Assembly (NCBI GenBank): GCA_013399855.1
Contig: VXAY01006797.1
Coordinates: 1,406,828 to 1,470,827 of the forward strand
Source: Oxyruncus cristatus
Taxonomy: Eukaryota > Chordata > Aves > Passeriformes > Cotingidae
Direction of reading: 5' to 3'
DNA: 64,000 nucleotides
Shown here: positions 51,101-61,858 of the stretch, piece by piece
Position numbering within the stretch: position 1 is the stretch's first letter
Layout: every line of letters begins with the position of its first letter
Translations under genes and position numbers: made by a program
Notes under the pieces: model-generated
Told to the model about the DNA's origin: nothing
Database searches by the model: none
What the model saw: only the letters and a program-made list of their open reading frames with translations

Positions 51101-53281
51101 GGATTAGTCTTGGAAACAGTTTGGGCATGTCTGAATACACCAGACCAGTCAATATCCAAATCCAGTTTACTTTCACTGGCATCTGTTAAGAAGAAAAAAG
51201 AGAAACATGTCCTAAAGCACTGAGACTTGAGACATTCCATTCATATCCAACTGATAGACTGTTAAACTAAGAGCTGACTAATTTTATCCTCCTGAAATAC
51301 ATATGGATAATTTCTATACTTTTTTCTTCAGGTTTTAAAATAGTATCAATATTTATTTAAGAATCTTTCTTAATAGAAGTGTGACAACAAGTTAGTACTG
51401 AATAACAGATCAGTTTTGAAGGATGTAAAGCATCATCTTTGATGTGCTGATCATTATCAACTCCTATGATTCTTAAGTGCCATTCAATATGATAAGGTTC
51501 CAAAAGGTTCAAATCATTATATTCAAGTAATATTTGGCCGCTTACAAAATTACATGGATTTCTTTCCTTTGTGTCCAACTCTTTGCAACAATTGAAGAAA
51601 CACTGTTTCATTTTTTCAAACACTGTAGAAAGAAATGCATTACTCAAGATTCCTTTTCATGCTAGTGCACATGCATTTAGTTGATAACAGAACACGTGCA
51701 ATTTCTCTCTGTGTGTGTGGAATTTGTTATACTAGCTTTCCATTAGAAAAAAATCATTGATATAATTTATGAGGTCTTGTGCAATTTGAAATTTGGAGAG
51801 AAGTGTTTGTGTAGCTACTGATTTCTCTGAGATTGTATTTTAATAGACAGATAGGCATTTAAAAGAGATATTTAAATATGTTTTCTAATAAAAATAATCA
51901 TTATTAACAGTAATAACTATATGTTCTGAAGAGCAGACATCCTTATATTTTATACAAACAATTGTTCAGAGAAGCTGGTTTACAAGTTAATTTAGACTCG
52001 CACTTCTTGCAAAGAATAGAGTATTTGCAACTTTTTATGCTAAAGGTTTCTATTACTTCAGTTTGCCATTATTTTTTCTACATATAGAGGTTAGACTATC
52101 CCTTCTTTATACATTCCTGCAAATAGTTGAAATTTTTAAAGAAATTAATTATTTCTATTTTTTCAGTGTATCAATAGCTTTCCGTATCACCCTTTCCACA
52201 GCACCTCCCATTTCCAAGGTTACTTATGATTTCTCAATTGCAAGAATGACAGTGGATACAGCCACAAAAATTAAATGTTAGTACTTTCCTTTTTATTTCA
52301 TTTCTCAAACTGTGATAAAAAGCCAAAACCACGAAGCTTTTCCACAGTTCCAGAAAATTCCTTATTTGAAAGAACCAAAGTGGAATTTACCTGCTTCCCA
52401 GCTGCCTATCTGCAAAGCTCTAACATTGACTTGACAAGAGCCTTCCAGGTGAGCTGCCTGGGGGATTAAGCCCAGGAGCAGCTTCTTTCTGCTTGAGTGC
52501 CTAGTCTTGACCAGAGTCACCAGATGGGGCTGGGCTGCTCAAGCACCAGCTGAAACTTTCCTTGTGCTGAGGTGCTATTACAGTCAGATCATTTTTGTCT
52601 ATTAAAAAAATAAATTAATTAAGACCCAAAATAACATAAGGGGGGCTGTTTGTTTGTTTGTTTGTTTGTTTTTCCCAACCTAAAGGACATGTTTCTTAAA
52701 CTCTGGCAGAGCCTGACTCACTTTCTCATGCCAAGGTAACAGCACAAATTACTGGGGTGCAGTAGGTTAGCGAGGAAAAAATTGCTGCTCCACAACTCAC
52801 ACAGCAAGTTTCAGGCTCACTGTTACATCTGCTACTTGGACAAGTTGCTAAGAGGATGTCTACCTTGTGGAGGGCAAAGTCTTCTTAATTTTGAGGTTAA
52901 AATAGCAATGAGATGAAATTAACTTTGTTCCAGTTTTAAAATTAAAACCGACCTTGCCATCTTGGTTCTTAAAACCCTAAATTTGGCTAAGGGTTTGGCT
53001 AAGAACTCCCTCTTCTCTTTCCCAGTAAACATACCCTAAACAGCATTTGTTAATGTAAGGTTAAAGATTTCAGCTCTTCCTCCCAACCAGCCCGGCCCAG
53101 AGGTTTTCCAGAAATGAAGACTTTGGATGGAGGGCCTTAGTACAGAAAATTGCAGAAGATACATACTGTAGCTGTCTGAAGGTGGCCGGTCATCTACATC
53201 AAGCAAAGTCCCTTCTGATCTGCTTCGCGGAATCTCTCCACTGGTTACAGAATCTGTTCCACTACTGGAAGAATATTCCTC
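41924..53281 (-). CDS. MACC1: MACC1, four joined coding exons (5' end incomplete)
   Basis: Join of complement exons 53281-53167, 51182-49144, 46724-46536 and 42139-41924. The spliced frame gives 852 residues from the first codon seen, followed by TAG. MACC1 is known in mammals as an adaptor and transcriptional regulator linked to HGF/MET signalling and to clathrin-dependent trafficking; it is related to SH3BP4. Seen in the translation, numbered from that first codon: an SEGTLLD-type N-terminal motif near 22-28, two NPF motifs (65-67, 75-77) of the kind that bind EH domains, a ZU5 region about 210-350, a UPA-like region about 370-500, an SH3-like segment about 554-619, and death-like domains about 625-852. 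The identification rests on near-continuous similarity to remembered mammalian MACC1 and on phase-compatible GT-AG introns. No in-frame Met precedes residue 167, so the true start is missing here. In mammals the neighbours are TMEM196 and ITGB8; neither is seen in this window. Confidence 0.95.
42140..46535 (-). other. MACC1 last intron
   Basis: GT-AG intron of 4396 bp, phase 0. It holds a short CR1 tail at 42250-42290, an AT-rich stretch near 44700-44750 and a short AAAG-rich tract near 43972-43990. No further gene is recognised. Confidence 0.85.
42250..42290 (+). mobile_element. CR1 3'-end remnant
   Basis: Short tail containing GATCTTAGAGGTTTTTTCCAACC and ATGATTCTATGATT, the characteristic CR1 end. 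Only about 40 bp remain. It lies 110 bp upstream of the MACC1 last-exon acceptor, inside the intron. Confidence 0.7.
46536..46724 (-). CDS. MACC1: MACC1 penultimate coding exon
   Basis: The exon is 189 nt, 63 codons, phase 0 at both ends. The acceptor is TTGTTGCAG|GCACTT and the donor is CTGGAG|GTAAGG. The translation begins [14 protein letters not shown] and includes [17 protein letters not shown], continuing the ELIV end of the previous exon exactly as in mammalian MACC1. It encodes the end of the first death-like domain and the start of the second. Beyond the donor the frame stays open for a while in the intron, but it loses similarity at once. Confidence 0.95.
46725..49143 (-). other. MACC1 intron containing a CR1 tail
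   Basis: GT-AG intron of 2419 bp, phase 0. Apart from the CR1 3' fragment at 47881-47981 and a short (TTTC)n tract near 47344-47360, I see only AT-rich unique sequence. Confidence 0.85.
47881..47981 (+). mobile_element. CR1 3'-end fragment
   Basis: About 100 bp matching the CR1 tail: a GGTCTAGTGAAAGGTGCCCC block, CCATGACAGG, GATGATCTTTAAGGTCC and a terminal ATATGATTCTAT. 5'-truncated, sense to the plus strand, inside a MACC1 intron. Confidence 0.85.
49144..51182 (-). CDS. MACC1: MACC1 large central exon (ZU5, UPA, SH3, start of death-like domain)
   Basis: The exon is 2039 nt, open throughout (2 bases plus 679 codons). The acceptor is CTTCTTAACAG|AT and the donor is ATTGTT|GTAAGT, leaving phase 0. 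It holds the two NPF motifs, a Ser/Arg-rich stretch ([14 protein letters not shown]), the ZU5 core ([19 protein letters not shown]), a conserved block [12 protein letters not shown], the DIKKGGKN block, and the SH3-like segment with [15 protein letters not shown]. It ends at FLYELIV inside the first death-like domain. The open frame runs about 19 codons upstream of the acceptor into the intron, with an intronic ATG; that part is not expected to be coding. The mammalian KSAPLSP proline motif is here KSAPWLLIP, so the PxxP spacing appears changed. Confidence 0.96.
51183..53166 (-). other. MACC1 intron
   Basis: GT-AG intron of 1984 bp between the first recognisable exon and the large exon, phase 1. 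It contains a (GTTT)n tract at about 52648-52672. No other coding exon or repeat could be recognised. Confidence 0.85.
52648..52672. repeat. (GTTT)n microsatellite
   Basis: About six TTTG/GTTT units in a MACC1 intron. Confidence 0.9.
53167..53281 (-). CDS. MACC1: MACC1 first recognisable coding exon
   Basis: The exon is 115 nt: 38 codons plus one base. The acceptor is a T-rich tract ending TTTTTTAG, and the donor reads ACA|GTATGT. The peptide is Ser/Asp-rich and contains [12 protein letters not shown], which matches without gaps the N-terminal SEANLID region of mammalian MACC1 and the CKSEGTLID region of SH3BP4. The extra base (A) joins AT at the start of the next exon to form an Asn codon, as in mammals. 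There is no ATG in this frame. The exon extends about three codons beyond the position aligned with the mammalian initiator Met, so the bird start must lie in an upstream exon. Confidence 0.88.
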
Positions 53282-56207
53282 CTAAAAAACAGTTAAGCGT
53301 ATAAAACATCAGCAATTATGCAATTTGGGAAAGGCGAAACTAGAAAGAATAATTGAGCTTTGATCCTGTGGTGTGAAGTTATGGTTTATGAATAAATTTA
53401 TGGAGCCTGCCAAGAGCATCACAGTCCCAAGTGAGTCTTACTATCCAATGTGCATCAAACCCACCCGATGCTACAGCTGCAGTACAGTATACTACCCCAG
53501 TCCATGGTGAAGTCCAGTAACACATCATTAAGTGTCTTGCAATTGGAACTGAGCCAACTGTACAATACGTTCCATCCAGAAAGTCTTGAATAATTTTTTT
53601 TTTCCAAAAAAATAAACTTCCTAATTCCATTTTTTAGATAAGTTTGACTAGAATCTTTAAAGGGGAAGAGCTAGATCTGATACTTTCTTTGACAATTAAT
53701 ATATTTTTTTTCCCTTTCTGTTTTATTATTCTCCTTATGCTTTCCCTTGAAAGAAGATCAGGTCACATTTTTCCTTTTAGTCTGCCCAAGAATGACTTCA
53801 CATACCCTTCCTTAGGGCCCATACCAGGACAGCGACAGCCTGAGAGAGGATTTTCAGGTCTCTCCTCTTCCTTGTTCTGGCTACAAGAAACTCTGTTTCA
53901 TTTTGATGCAGTTTGCATGTGGACTGGGCAACAAAAGAGCTGTAAACTAGATGCTGTGGCTGAAAGAGAGAAAGTCAACAGCAAACCTATCGCAAAGGCA
54001 GAACAGACTGGATATCCGAGATATCTTCGAGAAAGGCAACAGGAGGATGAACCTCTAAAGGTACATTTTCTAATGCTAAACCAAGCAGGAGTCATGTCTC
54101 CTAAAGACAGAAGTGTTGCAGGAGTTTCAAAGGAGTATTTGGTAACCTACACGCTGAAATTACTGTATCCCAGAAACAGAAGCTGGAGGAAACAAAATAT
54201 TAGAGATCTTTTGTGCAGGAAGCTCTTTAAGTTAGTGTTACAAACCAAGAGATAATTTAGTTACTCTCCTAGAATCTTTTCACAGATCCTGTATATAGAG
54301 AGGTATAAATTCTAATGGTCAATAGATACATTAGGTATTTAGTTAAAAAAAAGACAAACAAACAAATAAAAAACTCAAATGGGAACAAGAGAGAAGCAGA
54401 AAATCCAGAAGTTTTTTTGGGTCCATACATGGGATACAATAGTCAGCTTTGTTCATGAGTCTAAAATTTTACAGCCTGCTACTTCTGTAACAGCAATTGC
54501 AGCTTAAGCAGGTCTCATTTTAGCATGTTTAAAATGGACCAAAAAAAAAAAAAAAGAAAAGAAAATTGGGACTGTTTTTGTTGTGGCTGTAAAAAAAAAA
54601 AGAATTTTCAGTTACAGTTCTAGTAGGTGAATTATGGGAAAAGGAAGGATATCTCATATCTAAGCACTACCGCTCTGAAAGCAGAGTCCAGCTGTCTGGT
54701 TTCATTGCACAACACCATGGTTTAAGACTTCTCTTTTTCTGACTGCAAATGTAAATTGGTACTATTTGTTTTCCCACAAGATGTACCTTCAGCTAATGGC
54801 ACTCTGTTCAGGTGTTATTTTGTACACAGGCAGTGGGCAAGTCTGAGGTCGGGCTAAGCTCGACTGTCACTCCATTGTTCAGAGAGCTGTATGGACTTTC
54901 AGGTTCTTCTGTTACTGAAAATCTCAGTTATTTGGCCTTTGAAGTCCTGATTTCAGCTGGTAGTGTAAGCTAGACTCCAAGACCAATACTTTCTTGGCTT
55001 CTGTTACTAATACCCCACCAGAACCAAACTGGAAACTAAAATGCCTACTTAATTCCAATACCATAATTTCAAGATCTGACATTTCACACCTGTCTAGATA
55101 TCACCATTCTTTCTCTCTTTTATAAGCATCAGTACCTTTAATAACGTGTACAGACTCCTTCAATGGAAATAAATTTTGCTTTGCTGCTGCATCCCAAAAT
55201 GTTGACAAACTGAACACATTGTATAAACATGCAAAATTTTTATCTCAGATTTCTATTTAGACACTGGGGAGGTTTAATGACACCAGCATAACGTATCCAT
55301 AGTCTAAAATCTCAATAAATTTACACAGAGTAAGTTTACTTTATACATTACCAATGTATTTGTTGCCAGCATTAATCTCTGCCTGATGACTTACTGATTA
55401 ATTGGCAAATGAATTTAAGAACAGTTCTTTAAATAGTTAAAACACCCCCAATTGTTTCAGTAGCTGAATAAAGTGGGAGGCAGTAAGTAAGGATGAGGAA
55501 AGGGCACACGGGTGTAAATAGATGCACAAGGGCTAAAACAGGAAACCCTTGGGGAAGGAGGAGGAAGAGAGAAAGAAAAACAACCTCTTTACATGGTGGG
55601 AGTATTCTGACAGAGACATGATAACAAGATTGCATATGGAAGTTTTATAAACGCTAAGGACTTCTACAAATAGAATAGGCAATTTCCTAAAAGTTCCCTC
55701 TGGGAACTCCTCAAAATGTTCCTGCTAGCCTGGCATAGAGACAGAAAAGGCTCATACTGAAAAGGAAAACCACTTTCAAAAATAAACATCCACCCCCTTG
55801 AAAGAATTCCTTGGTATGAGAGCATAATGAGGGAGCCCTTGTGACTGAGACATACCTTCAGGCCAGCCAAGAAGAGGATGAGAGAAGGGGGGATATATAA
55901 ACATTTCTGGGCAAAAGATGACCACATTTGGTCAGCATGTAAGGGGATGTGGGAAATGCTGGGGACACCACTGCATACTGAGCAACATGCCTCCTGCACA
56001 GGGTTACATGATCTGACACCAGGGTTGCATCCCGTCTCTCCTGTGTTCCAGCCTTAGTGCTGGGAATGCCTAAAGCCCCAGTGCCTTGTATGAGACTAAG
56101 AAAATAAGAAAACCTAATGCTCACCCTTTTCCATGGGTACATACTGTGATAAAATAACATCCCAAATTAAACTCTTGATAGCACAGCCATAGTAATTAGG
56201 AACTTAC
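53282..56207 (-). other. Probable MACC1 5' intron
   Basis: Lies between the first sure coding exon and the candidate upstream exon. It contains a 203-codon open frame on the opposite strand (53644-54255) and A-rich runs near 54540-54600. No known domain or repeat was recognised. Confidence 0.5.
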
Positions 56208-56314
56208 CTGAACAAATTCAGAAGAGCAATCACTCACAGGAGAAGAGATCGATGCATGTGGGAGATATAATCATGTTGATCAGTGGTGAAAGGCAAAGGT
56301 ATGAAAACCTTTTG
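56208..56314 (-). other. Candidate upstream exon of MACC1 (5' UTR or N-terminal)
   Basis: On the minus strand a strong acceptor (CCTCTTTTTGCAG) is followed by 107 nt and a consensus donor (GTTCAG|GTAAGT). Read in the frame of the next exon, the 3' part is open for 21 codons after a TGA and ends SDCSSEFVQ, in keeping with the Ser/acidic style of the downstream peptide. No in-frame ATG is present, and two out-of-frame ATGs give short uORF-like frames. A shorter exon using an internal GTGAG acceptor is also possible. Expression is unproven; this is inference from splice signals and position 2.9 kb upstream of the first sure exon. Confidence 0.45.
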
Positions 56315-59300
56315 CTGCAAAAAGAGGGTATTATGTATAGGAAGAACCAGAGACTAAGCTTTTCATTTGCTGTAGCTACTGAATAAGGAAGATGTAAACT
56401 GACAAGTGCTTAATGGTGCAAGGAATTATTTGACTGATAGTATGTCAGCTCACAGTGGGGAGTGAGTTGGGAATGAAGTGAAGAGGTTGGAAAGAGATCA
56501 GTGGTAGAGGTGACCAGTGAGTGAACCTGAGTGACTGCTGAGAGCTGTAGCATTTTTCTATATGAGGGCAAGAAACAGCGGGGTGGACTTGGCTGTGGAT
56601 TGCTTGACCCATAAGAGCAGGGGATTCAGGACTCGGACCGCTGATGCCAGGCACATGACATCACTGTTACAGGAGAAGAAAAATGCATTGAGGAAGAAGA
56701 AAGTCTCAGGTAGAAAGTTCAGTTTCACAGAAGTCAGGAGACAGATTTGCTGCAAATGGCATTTTTGCCGCATATAATTTCAAGTGCTCCTTTTTTTTTT
56801 TTNNNNNNNNNNNNNNNNNNNNNNNNNNNNNNNNNNNNNNNNNNNNNNNNNNNNNNNNNNNNNNNNNNNNNAAAAAAAAAAAAAAAAGAAAACCAACCCA
56901 AAGGCAAACACTTCATTACTGCCTTTGCCCTCAAAAATGAGAAATAACACATTCCTTTGTGTTTTTAAAGTATCAGCAACCCAGAGCAAAACATTAGCAG
57001 TTTGCTTTTTGTTCCTCCTTAATACTTCAAAAGCAGGTTATGTTAAGAACAGAGCTCTCCTGTGCCCATGTCTCCTTATGGACTCCTAATGCTCCCCACA
57101 CAGATAGTTCTACTTGTCCATATCACTATTCATGAAAACCCACGTTCTTTGTATCCAGAGGACAAAGTTTAGCATCAGCACAGACAGGAAAATCAATAGA
57201 AACAGGTTATGGAGATGTGTCTCATTCCTCAGGCTTATTTTTAGATAACATGGGGTAAAATGATTAGTTATATAGATTAAATTGTTAGACTTCACAAGTT
57301 TCTTTCTGAAAGAGGAGCAAGGTAAATGCACCAGAATGTTAAATAAAGTGTTTCTGACGTGAACAAATACTGAGTATACTGAATTATTTAAATTCTATTC
57401 TGTAGAGAGACGAAAAAGAATTCTAAAAAGACAGCAATACACAGAAGAGAGATTTTTTTAGAAGACACTACACATCACGAACAGATCTAAAACATTGCCC
57501 ATTCTCAGCAGACTAACATGTTTCTAGCTAAACATTTGTTTCAGTAATAGGTCGTATTTTAACAGCCCCTTGGTTCTTGAGGCCTGGAAAAGCTTTACAC
57601 AGCTCAGAGTTCAGTGAGGGGCACTTGGATCCAAGTTATTAACCTTTGATTACAGGACTGAACTGTGGTCTGTAGCTAATGGTAGTACAGGACAGCAAAT
57701 GAAACATTCAGCTGAAGTGAGGAAGCCTTTGACTTATTTTAGTCTGATGTATGCAAGGCAGTCAAGGAAAAGCATCTGTATCTCACTTTGAACAGAGGCA
57801 AAATTGACTTTTAAAGTTCAACCTCAAGAGTTCCCAACCCTTAACTTAATAATACTTGTCAGCAACATAAATGGTTTAGTGTGGCCCTATTACTTGCCAC
57901 TTTGCTTATAGTTATAGAAAAGAATTTTCAATTGATATATCTACTAGTTTACTCTGTCAAACAATTGCCAAGTTTGGCACCTACTTTTTCAGTAAAAAAT
58001 TTCTGAAAATTTATGCCCCTATGGGAACTGCAGAGCCATTCACAGTGAACACTGGGCTTAGATTTTCTGCAGACCCAACATATGTCTGCATGGCTGCCTG
58101 GAACTGACGTAATCGCTGCTCGTAATACTTCATCTGAGATAGTGCTAAAGGGTAGAGCTAGTACTCTCAGCACAACAAAAATGGAAATTGAAGTGGGTCA
58201 TCCTCTCAGTAGATTTCCACTGCTTCACAAGTGGGTTTTTATAGGCTCTGCTCAGCTCTGCACAACCCAGACCCGATTGCTTTACAGCCTGTCTGAGGAG
58301 CACTATGCAAGCAAAAATGACTGTACCATAGACACTCCCTCCACAAGACAAGTATCCTTCCTTCCGTTACACACATCTATGCTTCTAAAATTGCTAGTTG
58401 TAAGCATAAGTGAGTAGAGCATTTATTTTCAATTATAAACTTTACATTTGTGAATATTGCTTTCCAGAAGCAAGAATGTGTAGTTCTCAAGAATGTGTAG
58501 TTAAGGTTTGATGTTGTCTTTAGGGTTTCAGCTACCCCTCTAAAATATACCATGGTTCCCCTTTAGCCTCAGTAAGAAAGGAACATGTTACCTTCTACCT
58601 ACTTTACAAAGTAACTTCGGAACAAATGGGAAATAGCCTGTAAAGACGTCAGTAACAAATGAATTAAAGGAACCGACTTTGCACAAATTTGGCTGTTAAA
58701 ATGTAGTATTTCTTCTTTTTGCTGAACAGAGAAAACTTAGCAAGTTTATTACCTTAATTCTTCTATGTACTTATTTCCTTGCACCTCTAAAAACAGTAGT
58801 TAGAAATCACTAAATTCTTACTTATTGTGTCTAATTGTACATACTTTGGAAGCACAGCTGGTTTCTTCAGTTTTGAAGTTCTATAAAAGCACTTCTGGTT
58901 CCTTCACTGAAATGGCAATACTACAAGTTCCTACTGACTGATGCCGACAGAGCTATTCCTTTAAAGCACTCTGTAAAGAACACCTTTAGTTTAGAAGTTT
59001 CATTACAAAAAAACCCTTCCATTTCTAGGTGCCACCATAATGCATGCAACACTGCAGAGCAAGGAAAAGCTTTTATGTACCATGTTCTGCATGTAAACTA
59101 AAGTCCTGCTGCTCATCTTTACGTGCATTTAATGTTTGCTAGGATGAAACAAAACCCTCAACTGTCAACATACTTGGTCAACCCAGAGGAGTGCGAGCTA
59201 CTCAAAATCTCAGTTAGTTATTTATACCCCTGTTAACTATAGTTGTGATCATGGGTTTACAAGTATACATTACCTCCGAAATACTCTGTGTATTATTTTG

Positions 59301-60439
59301 TTGTCCTTATTTCTTCTTCTCTTTCCACTAAATTAGACTTTTTCTCACATCCAGGCTGTATACAGGAATTACACTGGCCTTTTAACGGAGCAGCTTGCTT
59401 GTCAGTGGCAAGTGGAGATAAAGGCTGAGATATTTGTTCACTAGCTTGGCTTAGAGAGCACTCCCAATCCTGCAGAGTATTTATTATGTCCTTCCCTGGG
59501 AAAAGCTCATGTCTGAGCCTGCTAATGCAACAAGTCAGCTTTGAGCAGGATAGATACGAGCTGCGGTCTTTGAGGGCAGGAAGCAGTGGTGGGGGACAGA
59601 ATAGCAGTAGTGTTAAAAGAAATACTTTATATGCCTCAGAGTCACTGGGGCATGACCAAAAAGAGAAAAAAAATAAAAAGTGTACTCTGTCCCAAAGACT
59701 TGGTACTGGCAACATTCTTCCAGCATTTCCAGTTATATATAGAAAACAGCACATCTACAATCCACCCAGAAAGCAAGCAAAAGATCCAGTTTCCAGACGA
59801 TCAAACCCAGAGAAACAAGTAATGAAGTATTTCTTCATTAGAAACTGACAATTAGGCACTTATGAGTTACATGTTTCATAGAAATAATTACTTTGAAATT
59901 CAAGGGCTGAGCACAGGCAGGGAAAAAATCCTCTTGACTTTCAACATTTAAATGTCTCATCTGACCCAGTGATGTGATTAAAAAATCCTACAAGAGCTAT
60001 GCTCCCTTCACAGCATCTGCATAAAACAGAATACACCTAGAAACCCACCTGCAGAGAAAGGCCAGTGTTTTACATGCTCATAGCTCTTAAAGTTCTTGAA
60101 ATTATAATTGTAATTAATACTAACAGATTTTAAGCACCTGTATCATCTGGATATGTTGCAAATGTGTAGGATGTGTTTTCTGCTATTTCAAGCTAAGAAT
60201 GATGTAATAAAGTATGTGGCTGACCCTATGTCAGGATCCAGTCTGGAATATTCAGCTGTGGAACTAGATTGCCTGTCAGTGTGCTGCCTGGATAGTGACA
60301 CTTTATCTTGGACAACTGTAGATTAACGATTCATTAGCAAAATAAGCAATGAGAACCTTGAAGGAAATTGAACCCAATATCCAGGCATATAAAAGGTTTC
60401 TTTAAGCTTGTGGTGTTCCGGTTTCAGCAAGATGAGGTG
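56315..60439. other. MACC1 upstream or 5' intronic sequence
   Basis: Contains the assembly gap and no recognised gene. A 153-codon minus frame at 59293-59754 overlaps a 120-codon plus frame at 59486-59848; neither shows family features. A GGAG|GTAATG donor-like site follows the minus frame near 59272. Confidence 0.55.
56803..56871. other. Assembly gap (69 N)
   Basis: Run of 69 N flanked by 12 T on the left and at least 15 A on the right. Frames that span it are artefacts. It lies about 0.5 kb upstream of the candidate MACC1 5' exon, so transcript structure here may be incomplete. Confidence 1.
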
Positions 60440-60446
60440 AGACTAT

Positions 60447-61413
60447 CTGGACTTCAGCAAAGCCTTTGACACTGTCTCCCATAGCATTCTCCTGAAAAAG
60501 CTGGCAGCCCATGGCTTGGACTGGGGCACTCTGGGCTGGGTTAGGAACTGGCTGGAGGGCCAGGCCCAGAGAGTGGTGGTGAACGGGGCTGCATCCAGTT
60601 GGTGGCCGGTCACCAGTGGTGTCCCACAGGGATCAGTGTTGGGCCCAGTCCTGTTTAATATCTTTATTGATGATTTAGATGAGGGGATTGAGTGTACCTT
60701 TAGCAAATTTGCAGATAACACCAAGCTGGGGGGGAGTGTCAATCAGCTGGAAGGCAGGACAGCTCTGCAGAGGGACCTGGACAGACTGGAGAGCTGGGCT
60801 GATTCCAACGGGATGAGGTTCAACAGGGCCAAGTGCCGGGTCCTGCACTTTGGCCACAACAACCCCCTGCAGCGCTACAGGCTGGGCACAGAGTGGCTNC
60901 CTGGCCTGGACCAGGAACAGTGTGGCCAGCAGGAGCAGGGAAGTGATTCTGCCCCTGGACTCAGCACTGGCGAGGCCACACCTGGAGTGCTGTGTCCAGT
61001 TCTGGGCCCCTCAGTTCAGGAAGGATATTGAGGTGCTGGAGCAGGTCCAGAGAAGAGCAATGAGGCTGGTGAAGGGACTTGAGCACGAGTCCTATGAGGA
61101 GAGGCTGAGGGAGCTGGGGTTGTTTAGCCTGGAGAGGAGAAGGCTCAGGGAGGACCTCATCGCTCTCTACAACTACCTGAAAGGAGGTTGTAGCAAGGTG
61201 GGGGTTGGTCTCTTCTCCCAGGCAACCAGCAGTAGGACAAGAGGGCATTGTCTAAAGCTGTGCCAAGAGAAGTTTAGGTTGGATATTAGGAAGAAATTTT
61301 TTACCAGTGGAGTAATCAGACATCAGAATGGGCTGCCTGGGGAAGTGGTGGATACACCATCCCTGGAGGTTTTTAAGATGAAACTGGATGTGGTCCTTAG
61401 TGCCATGGTTTAG
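60447..61413 (+). pseudogene. CR1 reverse-transcriptase pseudogene, two frames
   Basis: The first frame runs from the [11 protein letters not shown] block (RT motif A) through [21 protein letters not shown] and FADN to GTEW at the N. The remainder ([17 protein letters not shown] to [21 protein letters not shown]) continues in another frame and stops at TAG, 61411-61413. Loss of the second catalytic Asp, the missing segment and 5' truncation make it inactive. Confidence 0.85.
60899..60899. other. Single ambiguous base at a CR1 deletion junction
   Basis: One N exactly where the CR1 loses about 100 bp relative to its sister copy. It may be a scaffold join inside a collapsed repeat and not a real deletion. 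Confidence 0.9.
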
Positions 61414-61678
61414 TAACCACAGCAGTGTTGGATAAAGGGTTGAACTTGATGATCTCCAAAGTCTTTTCCAAGCCTGTCAATTCTGTGTGTGATTCTGTGA
61501 GTGAAGGATGTAAGGCGACACTACAATGTGCTGTGCCTTTGATAAGACAAAGTACTAGAAAAGTCTCTTTCCATAAGTATGACAGAATTTTGTTTCAATA
61601 GAAAGAAAAAAGATGTCTAAAATCCCATACTGGACTTTTTGGAACCACTCTGGTTTGGTATTAGCTAACTTGGGGAGG

Positions 61679-61858
61679 ACAAAAAACAAACAAACAAATA
61701 ATAAAAAAACCTAAACACAAACACACACACACACCAAAAAAAAAAAAAAAGCCACAACAAAACAGAAACAAAAACAGAAAAAAAACAAAACCAAAAAAAA
61801 CCAACAAAACAAACAACAACAACAAACAAACAAAACAAAACAAAAAAAAAACCAACAC
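61679..61858. repeat. A-rich / (CAAA)n / (CA)n low-complexity tract
   Basis: About 180 bp almost free of G and T on the plus strand, with CAAACAAA, ACACACAC and long A runs. The opposite strand gives artefactual open frames rich in Phe, Cys and Val; these are not genes. Confidence 0.95.

Larger units (their letters stand above)
60440..61503 (+). mobile_element. CR1 LINE, young, 5'-truncated, with internal deletion
   Basis: Sense-oriented CR1 starting within the RT domain ([20 protein letters not shown]) and ending in the octamer-type tail AATTCTGTGTGTGATTCTGTGA at about 61479-61500. It is closely similar to the element at 22739-23871. The catalytic motif reads FADN instead of FADD. A single N at 60899 marks a junction where about 33 codons (GTEWLES... 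to ...GILAW in the other copy) are absent and the frame changes. It is not autonomous. Confidence 0.93.

Noticed and set aside
51183..51240. ATG and 19 codons upstream of the MACC1 large-exon frame as a start
   Set aside because: A good acceptor (CTTCTTAACAG) lies inside it, and the phase joins exactly to the upstream exon encoding the conserved SEGTLLD motif; the extra codons are intronic and Phe-rich.
59293..59848. 153-codon minus and 120-codon plus open frames
   Set aside because: They overlap on opposite strands, show no recognisable domain and have no partner exons; chance or shadow frames are more likely.
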